From DATLMR01 sp964615905 (GTDB lineage: Bacteria; Acidobacteriota; Blastocatellia; UBA7656), in NCBI GenBank assembly GCA_964615905.1, contig CAZTUB010000001.1, positions 496,001 to 560,000 of the forward strand: DNA of 64,000 nucleotides, read 5' to 3'. Made by a program: the position numbers and the translations under genes. Numbering within the stretch: position 1 is the stretch's first letter; each line of letters begins with the position of its first letter. The notes under the pieces are model-generated. The model did not search any database, was not told the origin of the DNA, and saw nothing but the letters and a program-made list of their open reading frames with translations. This document shows positions 51,930-60,440 of this stretch, in pieces.

Positions 51930-52517
51930 TCAATGGAAAGTGAAGCCCACGGACAACCTCACGTTGTTCTGGCGGCCGTTGCCGAACCTTGTCATAAAGT
52001 AGTCGGCCTGGATCAAGCGAAGCCCTCTGCTTTCGCTCAGCCGAATATCGACCCCGCCGCCTATTGCCAACGCAAAGCCAATATCGGAAAACGAGGAATC
52101 GACAGATGTGGGGCCGAACCTGATCGTGGCGTCCCCGGCCAGGCGTGAAGCGCCGAACAAGGCGTGCGCGAACGGGGTAACTTTTTCGTGTTCGCGGTAT
52201 GAAAACCGTGGCCCGGCTAGAATTGAATGCACGTTCGTGTCGGAGTTAGCCTCAATCGTGACCGGTCCGGGAAAGTTGTCGTCCAGAATCTCCGTCCGCA
52301 GCGACTGCGACCCGTAATGGCCGCTGAAATCACCGGCAATCCCAAACCACCGGTTGAAGTTCACCCCGACCGAACCGTTCCAGCCGTGCAGGCCGCCGCC
52401 GCCATCGGGCCGTAAGTATGAATAGCCCCCGAAGACCTCGACGGGAGGGGCCTCCTGCGCAAAGGTCTGGGACGCGAGCGTTACGAGCAAGAGAGCGAGC
52501 AACAGGATGAGTCTCAT
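51930..52517 (-). CDS. Outer-membrane beta-barrel protein
   Basis: A 195-residue exported protein: signal peptide MRLILLLALLLVTLASQTFAQ, then an eight-stranded OmpA/OprF-type barrel suggested by alternating aromatic and small residues (VEVFGGYSYLR, NGSVGVNFNRWFGIAGDFSGHYG, HSILAGPRFSYRE, FALAIGGGVDIRLS). It ends in a phenylalanine-containing strand (RLSVGFTFH), typical of barrel insertion signals. The function is unknown. It follows two unknown minus-strand genes at a gap of 22 bases and is probably in one operon with them. Confidence 0.85.
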   Translation of the reverse strand: MRLILLLALLLVTLASQTFAQEAPPVEVFGGYSYLRPDGGGGLHGWNGSVGVNFNRWFGIAGDFSGHYGSQSLRTEILDDNFPGPVTIEANSDTNVHSILAGPRFSYREHEKVTPFAHALFGASRLAGDATIRFGPTSVDSSFSDIGFALAIGGGVDIRLSESRGLRLIQADYFMTRFGNGRQNNVRLSVGFTFH

Positions 52518-52539
52518 TGGTTTAAGCCTCCTTATTGAT

Positions 52540-53070
52540 CTATGTTGCGCCTCTGCGGGCGCAGCAGCTTTGCGGTTTGACGGTCTGTGAGTCGATCAGC
52601 TCCTGAAACTTATTTCGCACTTTGTCGTGCAGGTTGTCCCATTCGAGCATCCACCACCACGGCGTGCTCTCCTGAACGGCTACGAAGCTGCGCACCTCGT
52701 CCCAGGTCTTCAGACCGAGATATTCGACGAAGTAACGCGGCAGCAGTTGCGGCATAAATCCCAGTTGCAGCCAGTCGAGAAAGCCGTCGCCGTCACCGGG
52801 CAGAAAATCTGCCAGGGCGCCGTATATGACCGCGTGGGTGTTGTGACCCCGAAGAAAAAGGTCGACGGACGGCAGCACATTCTTGTAGAGCCAGTCGGCG
52901 CTTTCGGTCTTGTAAGGCTTCCAGTACTCCCCGGCCGACAGCACCGACTCGACCGAGACCCGACGGCCTCGCGCGACCAGCCCCGGCTCCTCAAGCGACC
53001 AGAAGGCCCATCTGTATCCGGCGTCAACGTAGACCTTACAATCCAAACAGGCGAAGTAGAGGTTGTTCAT
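52540..53070 (-). CDS. Hypothetical protein, cytoplasmic, aromatic-rich
   Basis: A 176-residue protein that I do not recognise. It starts with a CLDCKVYVDAGYRW segment (a Cys pair that could bind metal) and is rich in Trp and Tyr (AFWSLEEPG, WWWMLEWDNLHDKVRNKF). The pattern DLFLRGHNTHAVIYGALADFLPG is reminiscent of small immunity or SMI1/KNR4-like folds only in a general way. No signal peptide. It ends SCCARRGAT. The upstream gene stops 6 bases before its start, so the two are co-translated. Confidence 0.65.
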   Translation of the reverse strand: MNNLYFACLDCKVYVDAGYRWAFWSLEEPGLVARGRRVSVESVLSAGEYWKPYKTESADWLYKNVLPSVDLFLRGHNTHAVIYGALADFLPGDGDGFLDWLQLGFMPQLLPRYFVEYLGLKTWDEVRSFVAVQESTPWWWMLEWDNLHDKVRNKFQELIDSQTVKPQSCCARRGAT

Positions 53071-53076
53071 ACGCCC

Positions 53077-53529
53077 TCACTTGATTATCACCGCCAGTTC
53101 CTCGCCCTCGTATATGAGCTTTGCTGGCAGGTGCACCCTGCCGTCGAGTTCGTACAACTCCTTGAGGTAAGCGCCGCCCGCGACCTCTCTGGGCAGGGCG
53201 ACTTCAATCGCGCGGTCGTCCGGGTGGACAGGCCCCGTCTGCCGACGGCCCCGGATATTGACCTGCTTTCCGTCCTTGCCGACAAACGACAGGCGCTGCG
53301 GGTTGAAGGTTGCGGCCGCGGCCGAGCCGTTTTCGACCCTCAATTCCATGTAGCCGCGCGACAGGAGCGACCCGCCCCAGAACCTTTTAAGCGTTATCTT
53401 GAGATCGCGCACCAGAAACGTCCGGTTCGTCAAATCCGACCTGCGGACCTGTTGCGTGTCCGTTTGGGCAGTGGCTGCGACTGAAAGTAAAGCGAAAGTG
53501 AGCGTAAGGATTAACGGTCTGTTTCTCAT
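53077..53529 (-). CDS. Hypothetical exported protein
   Basis: A 150-residue protein with a signal peptide (MRNRPLILTLTFALLSVAATAQ). The mature part is beta-rich (FLVRDLKITLKRF, YMELRVENGSAAAATFNPQRLSFVGKDG, LIYEGEELAVIIK) and looks like an immunoglobulin-type sandwich of the kind found in DUF4352-like proteins; this is a weak impression. It is first in a three-gene minus-strand unit with the 176-residue protein and the barrel protein. A long imperfect palindrome lies directly upstream of the start. GAGGGG precedes the ATG. Confidence 0.68.
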   Translation of the reverse strand: MRNRPLILTLTFALLSVAATAQTDTQQVRRSDLTNRTFLVRDLKITLKRFWGGSLLSRGYMELRVENGSAAAATFNPQRLSFVGKDGKQVNIRGRRQTGPVHPDDRAIEVALPREVAGGAYLKELYELDGRVHLPAKLIYEGEELAVIIK

Positions 53530-53546
53530 GATGTCCCCTCTTGGTA

Positions 53547-53643
53547 AAAGGTGATGCCGATAAGGCGGTTCGGAAGATCGAAGTAAACCAGAAGACGGGG
53601 TGTCCGGCTTCGCTCCCCAACCGCCCTATCCGCATCACCTTTC
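53547..53643. repeat. Long imperfect palindrome
   Basis: AAAGGTGATGCCGATAAGGC (from 53547) and on to about 53583 is repeated in inverted form at 53608-53643, with about 30 of 36 positions matching and a 24-base centre. It lies 18 bases upstream of the minus-strand gene start and would form a long hairpin in that transcript's leader if transcription begins beyond it. Confidence 0.75.
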
Positions 53644-53823
53644 AAACAGCGTTGGAAAGTATTCCTCTTTATCTCTAGCGCCGGCTTGGGCTACAATAAT
53701 CGGCGCGTTGGACTGCCGAGCCTGAATCAACTGCCTGATCTGGGCACACGGTATTCGTGAGCCGGTTCGCAAGTCCTTCGAAAGCAATAAAAGAGTTCTC
53801 AAATATCTTTCTCAAAGCCGTAT

Positions 53824-55872
53824 ATGGTTGAGCCGTCGAGACATTTTTACGAGTTTGGCCGCTACCGGGTTAACGTGGCGGAGCGCCTCCTGCTGCGCGA
53901 CGCGGAGGTTGTGCCTCTCACCCCGAAGGTCTTTGAGATACTGTTGATGCTCGTCCAGAACAGCGGCCACGTAACATCGAAAGACGACCTGATGAAGCGC
54001 GTCTGGCCGGACACCTTTGTCGAGGAGGGGAACCTGACGCAGAACATCTCTCTGCTCAGGAAGGCGCTGGGCGAAGGGCATAACGGGCACCAGTACATCG
54101 AAACCATCGCCCGGCGCGGCTATCGCTTTATCGCCCCGGTGAGCGAGGCGTGGCAAGAATCGTCAGCGCACGAAGCGTTAAACGGGTCGGCCGATACCGC
54201 AAGCCCTGTTTTGCCCGCGACCCAGTTTAAGACAAACGTCGGGCAGGCGACGGTCGACACGATAGCGCCTCTCGTGGCCGAACAGGCAAAGCCGGAACCG
54301 TTACAGGCCGATTCGCTCGACACCGCATTAAACAGGTCGCCGGCCGCCTCGCCAAACACTTCGCCAAACACTTTGTTAAACCTGGAGCGGGCGGCAACCT
54401 GGCCCCGGCTGAGCGCGCGCAACGTGCTTGTCGTCGCGGCCGCTATCATGGTTGCGGTGGCCGGCTTTATCTATTTTAACGGGGGCGGCGTGGCCGTAGG
54501 CAGTTCCGGCAATGTAATAGAGTCGATAGCCGTTCTGCCCTTCTCAAACGCCACGGACAGCGACACGGAGTATTTCAACGACAAGATAACCGAAAGTCTT
54601 ATCAACAACCTCTCGCAACTGCCGAAACTGCGCGTCGTGCCGCGAAGCCTCGTCTACAACTACAAGGGGCGCGAGATAGACCTGCGCAGCATAGGGCGCG
54701 AGCTGAACGTGCGGAGCATCCTGACTGGCCGCGTCCACCGCCGGGGCGACACCGTGAGCATACAGGTCGACCTGATCGACGTGGCGAACGTGTCGCAGCT
54801 CTGGGGCAGACACTACGACAGGAAGATTTCCGACATACTGCTCGTACAGCAAGACATCTCAAACGACATCTTCGAGAACCTGCGCCTGAAGCTGAGCGTG
54901 GAGGAGAAGAAGCAGCTCGACGCCTTCAGCCTTTACGTGAAAGGGCGCAACTACTTGAACAAGCGCACCGCAGACGGGCTGCAACTCGGCATAGAGTATT
55001 TCCAGCAGGCCATCGAGGTCGATTCGGATTACGCGCTGGCATACGCGGGGCTTGCCGACTGCTACAACATGCTCGTCGTCTACGGCGTGAGCAAGCCCCA
55101 GGAAGCCTTCCCGAAGGCGAAGGAAGCCGCCCTCAAGGCTCTCAAGATAGACGACTCGTTAGCCGAAGCGCACACGTCGCTCGCTTTCGTCAAACACCGC
55201 TGGGAGTGGGAGTGGGCAGACGCCGAGAGAGAATTCAGGCTGGCCATACAGTACAAGCCCGGCTACGCGCCCGCGCACCAGTGGTTCAGCTCGTACCTTG
55301 TGGCCGTCGGGCGGTTTGACGAAGCGATAGCCGAGGCCAAGCGCGCGCAAGAGCTAGGCCCCTTGTCGTTAATCAGCAACCTGCACCTCGGATGGGTTCT
55401 CTACCTGGCGGGCCGTTATGACGAGGCTATCGAGCACAGCAAAAAGCTTATCGAGATCGACTCGAACTTCTTTCCTGCCTACAGGTATCTTGGGCTGGCT
55501 TACGAGCAGAAAGGTATGTACAGGGAAGCGATCTCGGAGTTTGAAAAGGGCGTAAAACTCTCCGCCAGCCCGCTGCTGATAGCTCATCTGGGTCACGCAT
55601 ACGCCGCGTCCGGCAATAAGGCGGAAGCAAGACGAATCCTTGCCGAGCTGGAGCAGCAGAAACAAAAATACGTCTCGCCCTACAGGGTCGCGGCCATCTA
55701 CGCAGAGCTTGGCGAGAAGGACGAGGCCTTCGCCTGGCTTGAGAAGGCTTATAACGAGCGCGACATCTGGCTGATCAACTTGAGAGTCGACCCGGTATTC
55801 AAGACCCTCCGCTCCGAAGGCAGGCTCGCGGACCTGCTCCACCGGCTCGGACTTGAGGAACGTAAACCGTGA
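53824..55872 (+). CDS. Winged-helix regulator with membrane helix and TPR sensor (CadC/ToxR-like)
   Basis: A 682-residue transcription factor. Residues 5-105 form an OmpR/ToxR-type winged helix (RYRVNVAERLLLRDAEVVPLTPKVFEILL, MKRVWPDTFVEEGNLTQNISLLRKALG, YIETIARRGYRFIAPV). A linker leads to one membrane helix at about 202-220 (NVLVVAAAIMVAVAGFIYF). Outside are a FlgO/TolB-like domain (SIAVLPFSNATDSDTEYF, LNVRSILTGRVHRRGD) and about eight TPR repeats. It is common in acidobacteria-like genomes; the target is unknown. The last codons (RKP) and stop lie within a palindromic repeat arm. The divergent three-gene unit at 51930-53529 is a candidate target. Confidence 0.87.
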   Translation: MVEPSRHFYEFGRYRVNVAERLLLRDAEVVPLTPKVFEILLMLVQNSGHVTSKDDLMKRVWPDTFVEEGNLTQNISLLRKALGEGHNGHQYIETIARRGYRFIAPVSEAWQESSAHEALNGSADTASPVLPATQFKTNVGQATVDTIAPLVAEQAKPEPLQADSLDTALNRSPAASPNTSPNTLLNLERAATWPRLSARNVLVVAAAIMVAVAGFIYFNGGGVAVGSSGNVIESIAVLPFSNATDSDTEYFNDKITESLINNLSQLPKLRVVPRSLVYNYKGREIDLRSIGRELNVRSILTGRVHRRGDTVSIQVDLIDVANVSQLWGRHYDRKISDILLVQQDISNDIFENLRLKLSVEEKKQLDAFSLYVKGRNYLNKRTADGLQLGIEYFQQAIEVDSDYALAYAGLADCYNMLVVYGVSKPQEAFPKAKEAALKALKIDDSLAEAHTSLAFVKHRWEWEWADAEREFRLAIQYKPGYAPAHQWFSSYLVAVGRFDEAIAEAKRAQELGPLSLISNLHLGWVLYLAGRYDEAIEHSKKLIEIDSNFFPAYRYLGLAYEQKGMYREAISEFEKGVKLSASPLLIAHLGHAYAASGNKAEARRILAELEQQKQKYVSPYRVAAIYAELGEKDEAFAWLEKAYNERDIWLINLRVDPVFKTLRSEGRLADLLHRLGLEERKP

Positions 55873-55951
55873 ACCGTAAACCGTGACAAGAGAGAGCAGG
55901 CGAGACTATCGGTCCCTCTGACTTGTCACGGTTTACGGTTCACGGTTTACG
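55861..55951. repeat. Heptamer-arm palindromic repeat, copy 3 (perfect 30-bp arms)
   Basis: The left arm (55861-55890) and right arm (55922-55951) are exact 30-base inverted complements built of GTAAACC, GTGAACC, GTAAACC, GTGACAA. The 31-base centre resembles those of the other copies. The left arm carries the stop of the TPR regulator and the right arm ends three bases before the livG-like stop, so it could serve as a bidirectional terminator. Confidence 0.95.
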
Positions 55952-55954
55952 TTT

Positions 55955-56665
55955 TTACGTTCCAAGATAAGCGGCGATCACCTCTTTGTCAGAAGCTATC
56001 TGGTCGGGTCGGCCCTCGGCTATCTTGCGCCCGTGGTTCAAGACGATGATCCGGTCGGATATGTTCATGACGACGTGCATGACGTGCTCTACGCCGGCGA
56101 TTGCGGATATGCCTTTGGCCTCTCCGAGCCGTTTTATCAGCCTGACAGCCTCTTTCGATTCGGTGGGCGTGAGCCCCGCCATCACCTCGTCTAAAAGTAT
56201 CAGCCTGGGTTGAGTGGCGATTGACCGCGCAAGCTCTAAACGCTTGCGCATCGCGAGCGGCAAGCCTACGGCGATAACGTCGGCGAGCGGCGCGAGTCCC
56301 GTGAATTCGACCGTCTCGCGGGCAATACGCTCGGCTTCGTCGCGGTCGTCGGTGCGGGCGAAAGCTCCGACAAGAACATTCTCAAATACGGTCAGCCCGC
56401 GAAGCGGCTTGACGATCTGAAACGTGCGCCCGATCCCCCGCAGCGCGATCTGGTGCGGTTTCTTGCCTACGAGGCTCGCGCCTTCGAAGATGATCTGGCC
56501 TGTGGTCGGGCGCTCGAAACCCGTTATGAGGTTGAAGACGGTCGTCTTGCCCGCGCCGTTCGGCCCAATGACGCTTACGGTCTCGCCCTTATCGACGTTG
56601 AAACTGAGCGAGTCGACCGCGACCAGCCCGCCAAACCGCTTTGTCAGGTTCTTGACTTCGAGCAT
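55955..56665 (-). CDS. livG: Branched-chain amino acid-type ABC transporter ATPase (LivG-like)
   Basis: A 236-residue ABC ATPase that powers uptake. Walker A is GPNGAGKTTVFN (near residue 38), the Q-loop region GRTFQIVKPLRGLTVFENV is typical of LivG, the signature is a degenerate LPLAMRKRLELARSIA, Walker B is LILLDEVMAGL, and the switch His lies in GVEHVMHVV. It starts one base after the livM stop, so the three genes at 55955-59749 form one operon. The second ATPase, LivF, is not present next to it. Confidence 0.9.
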   Translation of the reverse strand: MLEVKNLTKRFGGLVAVDSLSFNVDKGETVSVIGPNGAGKTTVFNLITGFERPTTGQIIFEGASLVGKKPHQIALRGIGRTFQIVKPLRGLTVFENVLVGAFARTDDRDEAERIARETVEFTGLAPLADVIAVGLPLAMRKRLELARSIATQPRLILLDEVMAGLTPTESKEAVRLIKRLGEAKGISAIAGVEHVMHVVMNISDRIIVLNHGRKIAEGRPDQIASDKEVIAAYLGT

Positions 56666-56666
56666 T

Positions 56667-57617
56667 CTAATCTCCGGTTTTGAATCTCCTGGTCTGGACT
56701 CCGATAAGCTTCTTCAATCCGCCGATGAGCCCGCCGGGCATAAACAGAATCACGAGGATCAGCAGCCCGCCGTAGATCAAAAGGCTCGCGTCTTGAAAGT
56801 AGTTGCGAAAGATTTCCGACGACAGCTTCAAAAGCACCGCTCCGAGCACGGGCCCCGCGACGGTCCCTATGCCGCCGATTATCGCCATCAATACTATCTC
56901 TACCGATAGCGCGAGCGGCAGCACTATGGCAGGGTCTACGAACAGAAAATAGTTGGCGTAAAAAGCCCCCGCGAGCGCGGTGACGCCCGCGCTCAACGAG
57001 AGAGCTTTCAACTTGTACGTGGTCGTGTCGATGCCGATAGATTCGGCCGTCTCCTGGTCTTCGCGAATCGCCATGAGGAAGTAGCCGAGCTTTCGACGGC
57101 TGATTCCGTAAGAGAGCGCGACCGTGGCGATACTTATTAAAAGGATTATGTAGTAATAGGGGACCTTGCTGGTCCCGCTGAAAACGGAAGGCTTGATTAC
57201 TATGCCGACCGCGCCGCCCGTAAGCTCGCGCCAGTTGAGGGCGACCAGCCGCATCACCTCGCCCACGGCAATCGTTGCGAGCGTGAAGTACGGCCCGCGC
57301 AACCGAAAGCATATCCACCCGACTATCAGCGCGACGGGGAGCGCGACCGACGGGCCTAAGACGAGCGCCCACCACGGCGACACCCATCCGCCCGACGCGA
57401 TGATGGCCGCCGTATACGCGCCTATGCCGAAGAATGCCGCGTGACCGAGCGAGAGTTGACCGGCGAACCCGCCGAGGATATTCCATGCGGAACCCAGCGT
57501 GACATATAACAGGATAAGAATTAAAACGTGTTGAGCATACCGCGCTTGAAACAAAAGCGGCGCGGCGGCTAAGAAGAGCAGGAGCAGCGGTAAGAAAAGC
57601 CTGCGGGCGGTCTTCAT
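56667..57617 (-). CDS. livM: Branched-chain amino acid-type ABC permease (LivM-like)
   Basis: A 316-residue inner-membrane permease with eight to ten helices. The true start is ATG 57617 (MKTARRLFLPLLLLFLAAAP), which overlaps the preceding stop as ATGA; the frame remains open further upstream, but that part is out of frame with the real upstream gene. LivM features: WNILGGFAGQLSLGHAAFFGIGAYTAA, the cytoplasmic EAA-like loop YFLMAIREDQETAESIGID, and AIIGGIGTVAGPVLGAVLL. Confidence 0.92.
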   Translation of the reverse strand: MKTARRLFLPLLLLFLAAAPLLFQARYAQHVLILILLYVTLGSAWNILGGFAGQLSLGHAAFFGIGAYTAAIIASGGWVSPWWALVLGPSVALPVALIVGWICFRLRGPYFTLATIAVGEVMRLVALNWRELTGGAVGIVIKPSVFSGTSKVPYYYIILLISIATVALSYGISRRKLGYFLMAIREDQETAESIGIDTTTYKLKALSLSAGVTALAGAFYANYFLFVDPAIVLPLALSVEIVLMAIIGGIGTVAGPVLGAVLLKLSSEIFRNYFQDASLLIYGGLLILVILFMPGGLIGGLKKLIGVQTRRFKTGD

Positions 57618-59749
57618 ACGCGCGATCTGCCGAGCAAGCCCGAAGGCTTCAACGTTAGGATTAGAAGAAAGATTACGCAGCCGATTGCGTCCTTGTAGCC
57701 GGTCGAGATATAGACGGCACCCAGGGATTCCGTTATGCCGAGCACCAGGCCGCCCACAAGCGCGCCCGTGACGCTGCCCATCCCGCCCAGAACCACGACG
57801 ATGAAAGCTTTCAAAGAGAAAGGGACTCCAGCCGTCGGCTCTACGCGGTAATAGATCGGCATCAAAAGCGTCCCGGCAGCGCCGGCAGCCGCGACCCCCA
57901 GCCCGAACGTCATAGACTGCACGCGCTTGATGTTCACGCCCAGAAGCTGTGCCGCTTCTGGGTCTTGAGCCGACGCCCTTATGCGGCGGCCCGTAGCCGT
58001 CTTCATCAAGAAGAGATAAAGCAGGCCGGTTATAACCAGGGCTATCACGGAAGCGGCCATCTGCGGGAGGCTCACGGATACGCCCCCGAACTTCACCGTC
58101 GCGCTGGCGTAGCTCGTCGTCATCGTCAGGTAGTTGGCCGTGAAGGCGAGCAGCGCGATGTTTATAAGCACGATGCTCAAGCCTTCCGTAAGCAGCACCT
58201 GATTGCGCTCCGGCGCGCCGAGCACCGGGTTGATAAGGGTTTTGTGAATCCCCAGGCCGACCACGAACATCGCAGGCATCACGATGAAGAGCGATAGAAA
58301 CGGGTCGACGCCTGTGTAAGTGAAGAGAAAGTAGGTCGCATACATCCCGACCATGACAAGCGCGCCGTGCGCGAAGTTCACCACCCGCATCACGCCGAAG
58401 ATTATCGTCAGCCCTATCCCGATCAGCGCATATATGCCGCCCGTGAGCAGGCCGCTCGTCACGGTTTGAAATAGCTTCTGAGCCGCACGCTGCGCGGCGG
58501 AAACCTGCGGCTCGACTATGTGCGATTGCCCGGCTGTCGGCGGCTGACCGCGCGCGCTCCACGAGGGCGTGGGAAGCACGGGCCGCGTGGTGGCGGCAGA
58601 ATCGGGCCAGACGGTGACGAACTTTCCGCCAAGCACCTGTGTGATCGCCACGGGGTGATCGTTCTGGCCCCGCTCGTCAAACCTTATGGGGCCAAAGATC
58701 GAATCCATCTGCGTTGCCCTGAGCGCGTCGCGGATGGCCGCGCGGTCCGTGGAGCCTGCGCGGGCCACTGCGTCGGCGACTATCTTTAAAGAGACGTATG
58801 TCTGGACGCTGTGGTAAGAAGGCTCGTAATTAAACCTCGCCTTGAAGCTTTCGGACCATTCGCGCGAGCCGGTCCATTTCGCGTCGGGCGTCCACTGTGT
58901 CACGGATACCGTGTATTCCGCCGTATCGCGCGCGCCTTTTAGAAAGTCGGGAAGCGAAAAGCCCGCGCCGCCCGCCGTGAAGACTCTGGGGTTGAAGTCT
59001 ATCTCCTTCGACTGGCGCATCAAAAGAGTCGCGTCGGCCAGGTAAGAGACAAAAAGCACTGCGTCAGGGCTCATCGATTTGACGCGCGTAAGAAGCGGCG
59101 CGAAATCTGCCGCGCCCTGATCGTAGGCTTCAAAAGCGACTATCTCGACTCCCGCACGCGGCCCCTGCTCTAGCGCTGCGCGCGCCACGCTCGAACCGAA
59201 CTGCGTGTTCTCATAAACGACCGCGAGCCGCCGCGCGTCGGCAGCCGTTATCAGGAACTCGACCATCGCCTTGCCATACGAGCTTGCCGACGCGCAGACG
59301 CGAAAGACCCAGTCGTAGCCTTGCCGTGTTATCTCGTCGGTGACCGCGCTCGGCACGATCATAGGGATGCCATGACGGTTTGCGACCGCCGAGGCGGGGA
59401 ATGTTGCAGAACTTGAATAAGCGCCGATGATCGCGCCTACGTCCCGCCGCTCGACGAGGTCCTCGACCGCGCTTATGGCCACTTCGACCTTTGAAGTGTC
59501 ATCCTGAAAGATAAGCTCGACGGGTCTTTCTAACACCCCGCCCGACGCGTTGATCTCGGCGAGCGCCATCTCGTAGCCGTACTTTTGCGCGAGCCCGAAC
59601 CGCGCCTCGGACCCCGTAAAAGAAGTGACTATGCCTATGCGCACGGGCCCCGCGCCCGTGGCCGTTTGCGGCTCGCGGCACGAGGCCAGAAGCGAGCACA
59701 GGATCGCCGTCAACACTGTCAGAGATTTATAGTGATATGTCCGCCGCAT
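57614..59749 (-). CDS. Fusion of periplasmic amino-acid-binding lipoprotein and LivH-like permease
   Basis: A single 711-residue frame joining two transporter parts. Residues 1-24 are a lipoprotein signal (lipobox LLASC, Cys24). About 35-400 is a type I LivK-like binding protein (VRIGIVTSFTGSEARFG, ALAEINASGGVLERPVEL, IIGAYSSSATFPASAVANRHG). A Pro/Ala-rich linker (about 400-430) leads to a LivH permease (GIYALIGIGLTIIFGVMRVVNFAHG, EAA-like ATGRRIRASAQDPEAAQLLG, VVLGGMGSVTGALVGGLVLG). It thus ties binding protein and channel together. First gene of the livM/livG operon; promoter at 59773-59802. The substrate is probably an amino acid or amide, not determined. Confidence 0.9.
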   Translation of the reverse strand: MRRTYHYKSLTVLTAILCSLLASCREPQTATGAGPVRIGIVTSFTGSEARFGLAQKYGYEMALAEINASGGVLERPVELIFQDDTSKVEVAISAVEDLVERRDVGAIIGAYSSSATFPASAVANRHGIPMIVPSAVTDEITRQGYDWVFRVCASASSYGKAMVEFLITAADARRLAVVYENTQFGSSVARAALEQGPRAGVEIVAFEAYDQGAADFAPLLTRVKSMSPDAVLFVSYLADATLLMRQSKEIDFNPRVFTAGGAGFSLPDFLKGARDTAEYTVSVTQWTPDAKWTGSREWSESFKARFNYEPSYHSVQTYVSLKIVADAVARAGSTDRAAIRDALRATQMDSIFGPIRFDERGQNDHPVAITQVLGGKFVTVWPDSAATTRPVLPTPSWSARGQPPTAGQSHIVEPQVSAAQRAAQKLFQTVTSGLLTGGIYALIGIGLTIIFGVMRVVNFAHGALVMVGMYATYFLFTYTGVDPFLSLFIVMPAMFVVGLGIHKTLINPVLGAPERNQVLLTEGLSIVLINIALLAFTANYLTMTTSYASATVKFGGVSVSLPQMAASVIALVITGLLYLFLMKTATGRRIRASAQDPEAAQLLGVNIKRVQSMTFGLGVAAAGAAGTLLMPIYYRVEPTAGVPFSLKAFIVVVLGGMGSVTGALVGGLVLGITESLGAVYISTGYKDAIGCVIFLLILTLKPSGLLGRSRV

Positions 59750-59772
59750 CGATTATGAAAGAGAGCGCGGCG

Positions 59773-59802
59773 ATTATAGATTTGACCCCTGTAATAAAGC
59801 AA
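59773..59802 (-). promoter_or_regulatory. Promoter for the Liv-type transport operon
   Basis: On the minus strand TTGCTT (59797-59802), an 18-base spacer and a perfect TATAAT (59773-59778), about 23 bases before the ATG at 59749, so the leader is very short. Confidence 0.65.
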
Positions 59803-59854
59803 CGCCTGGCGGGGCTTGAGGCACTAAGTTTTAAACGCAGTTGGAGGAGTGTCT

Positions 59855-60421
59855 GTGAAACGAACAACTATCTCAAAGGTGACGCGCGCGGCCGCAGCCT
59901 TAGCACTTCTGTTCCTAACGCTTACGGCGAGCGCGGAGGCGCAGAGCCGCCGTGGCGGCGGGTACGGCGATAAGCTTGTCGATATAAAGGTGGGAGAATT
60001 GACGCTTGAGTCGATAGACCTCGGCGACCAGACCGCGCGGTTGAGCATCGGCCTCGACATAACGAACCGGTTGATCCCCGTAAGCCTCAAGGACTTCGAC
60101 TACCGGCTGAGCCTCTACGGGCTTGAGACAATCGAAGGGAACTACGAAGGCACAATGAAGCTCGGCGGCAAAGACGCGAGCCGCATAAACCTGCCGGTGG
60201 TCGTCAATCTGCGCTCGATACCTTCGGTGATATGGACGGCTTTCACCAATCGCGGTCGTTTGCAGTATGACCTAGAGACGGCGTTCACGCTCCCGCTGTT
60301 CGTCTTCGAGAAGCGTTTCGACAAGAGCTTTTCGGGCGAGGTCCCGCTCAAATCGCTCGTCGACGCGGCGTCGATCCTGAGGGCCAGACAGCTAGGCAAC
60401 ATTCGGATAAACCGCCGGTAA
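59855..60421 (+). CDS. Exported LEA-type (LEA14-like) protein
   Basis: A 188-residue protein. GTG 59855 has GGAGGA spaced six bases upstream; GTG 59849 directly abuts that site and is less likely. A signal peptide (AAAALALLFLTLTASAEAQ) precedes a beta-sandwich resembling LEA type 2/WHy proteins: LVDIKVGELTLESIDL, LSIGLDITNRLIPVSLKDFDYRLSLYG and the later LPVVVNLRSIP. Such domains are associated with desiccation or envelope stress in other bacteria; here the role is unknown. Confidence 0.8.
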   Translation: MKRTTISKVTRAAAALALLFLTLTASAEAQSRRGGGYGDKLVDIKVGELTLESIDLGDQTARLSIGLDITNRLIPVSLKDFDYRLSLYGLETIEGNYEGTMKLGGKDASRINLPVVVNLRSIPSVIWTAFTNRGRLQYDLETAFTLPLFVFEKRFDKSFSGEVPLKSLVDAASILRARQLGNIRINRR

Positions 60422-60440
60422 AGATTCCACAAAAGTAGAA

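Noticed and set aside
57618..58562. N-terminal extension of the livM-like frame up to 58562
   Set aside because: This part lies out of frame inside the livH part of the fusion gene and translates to an Arg/Ala-rich sequence without membrane helices; the real start is ATG 57617 (ATGA overlap).
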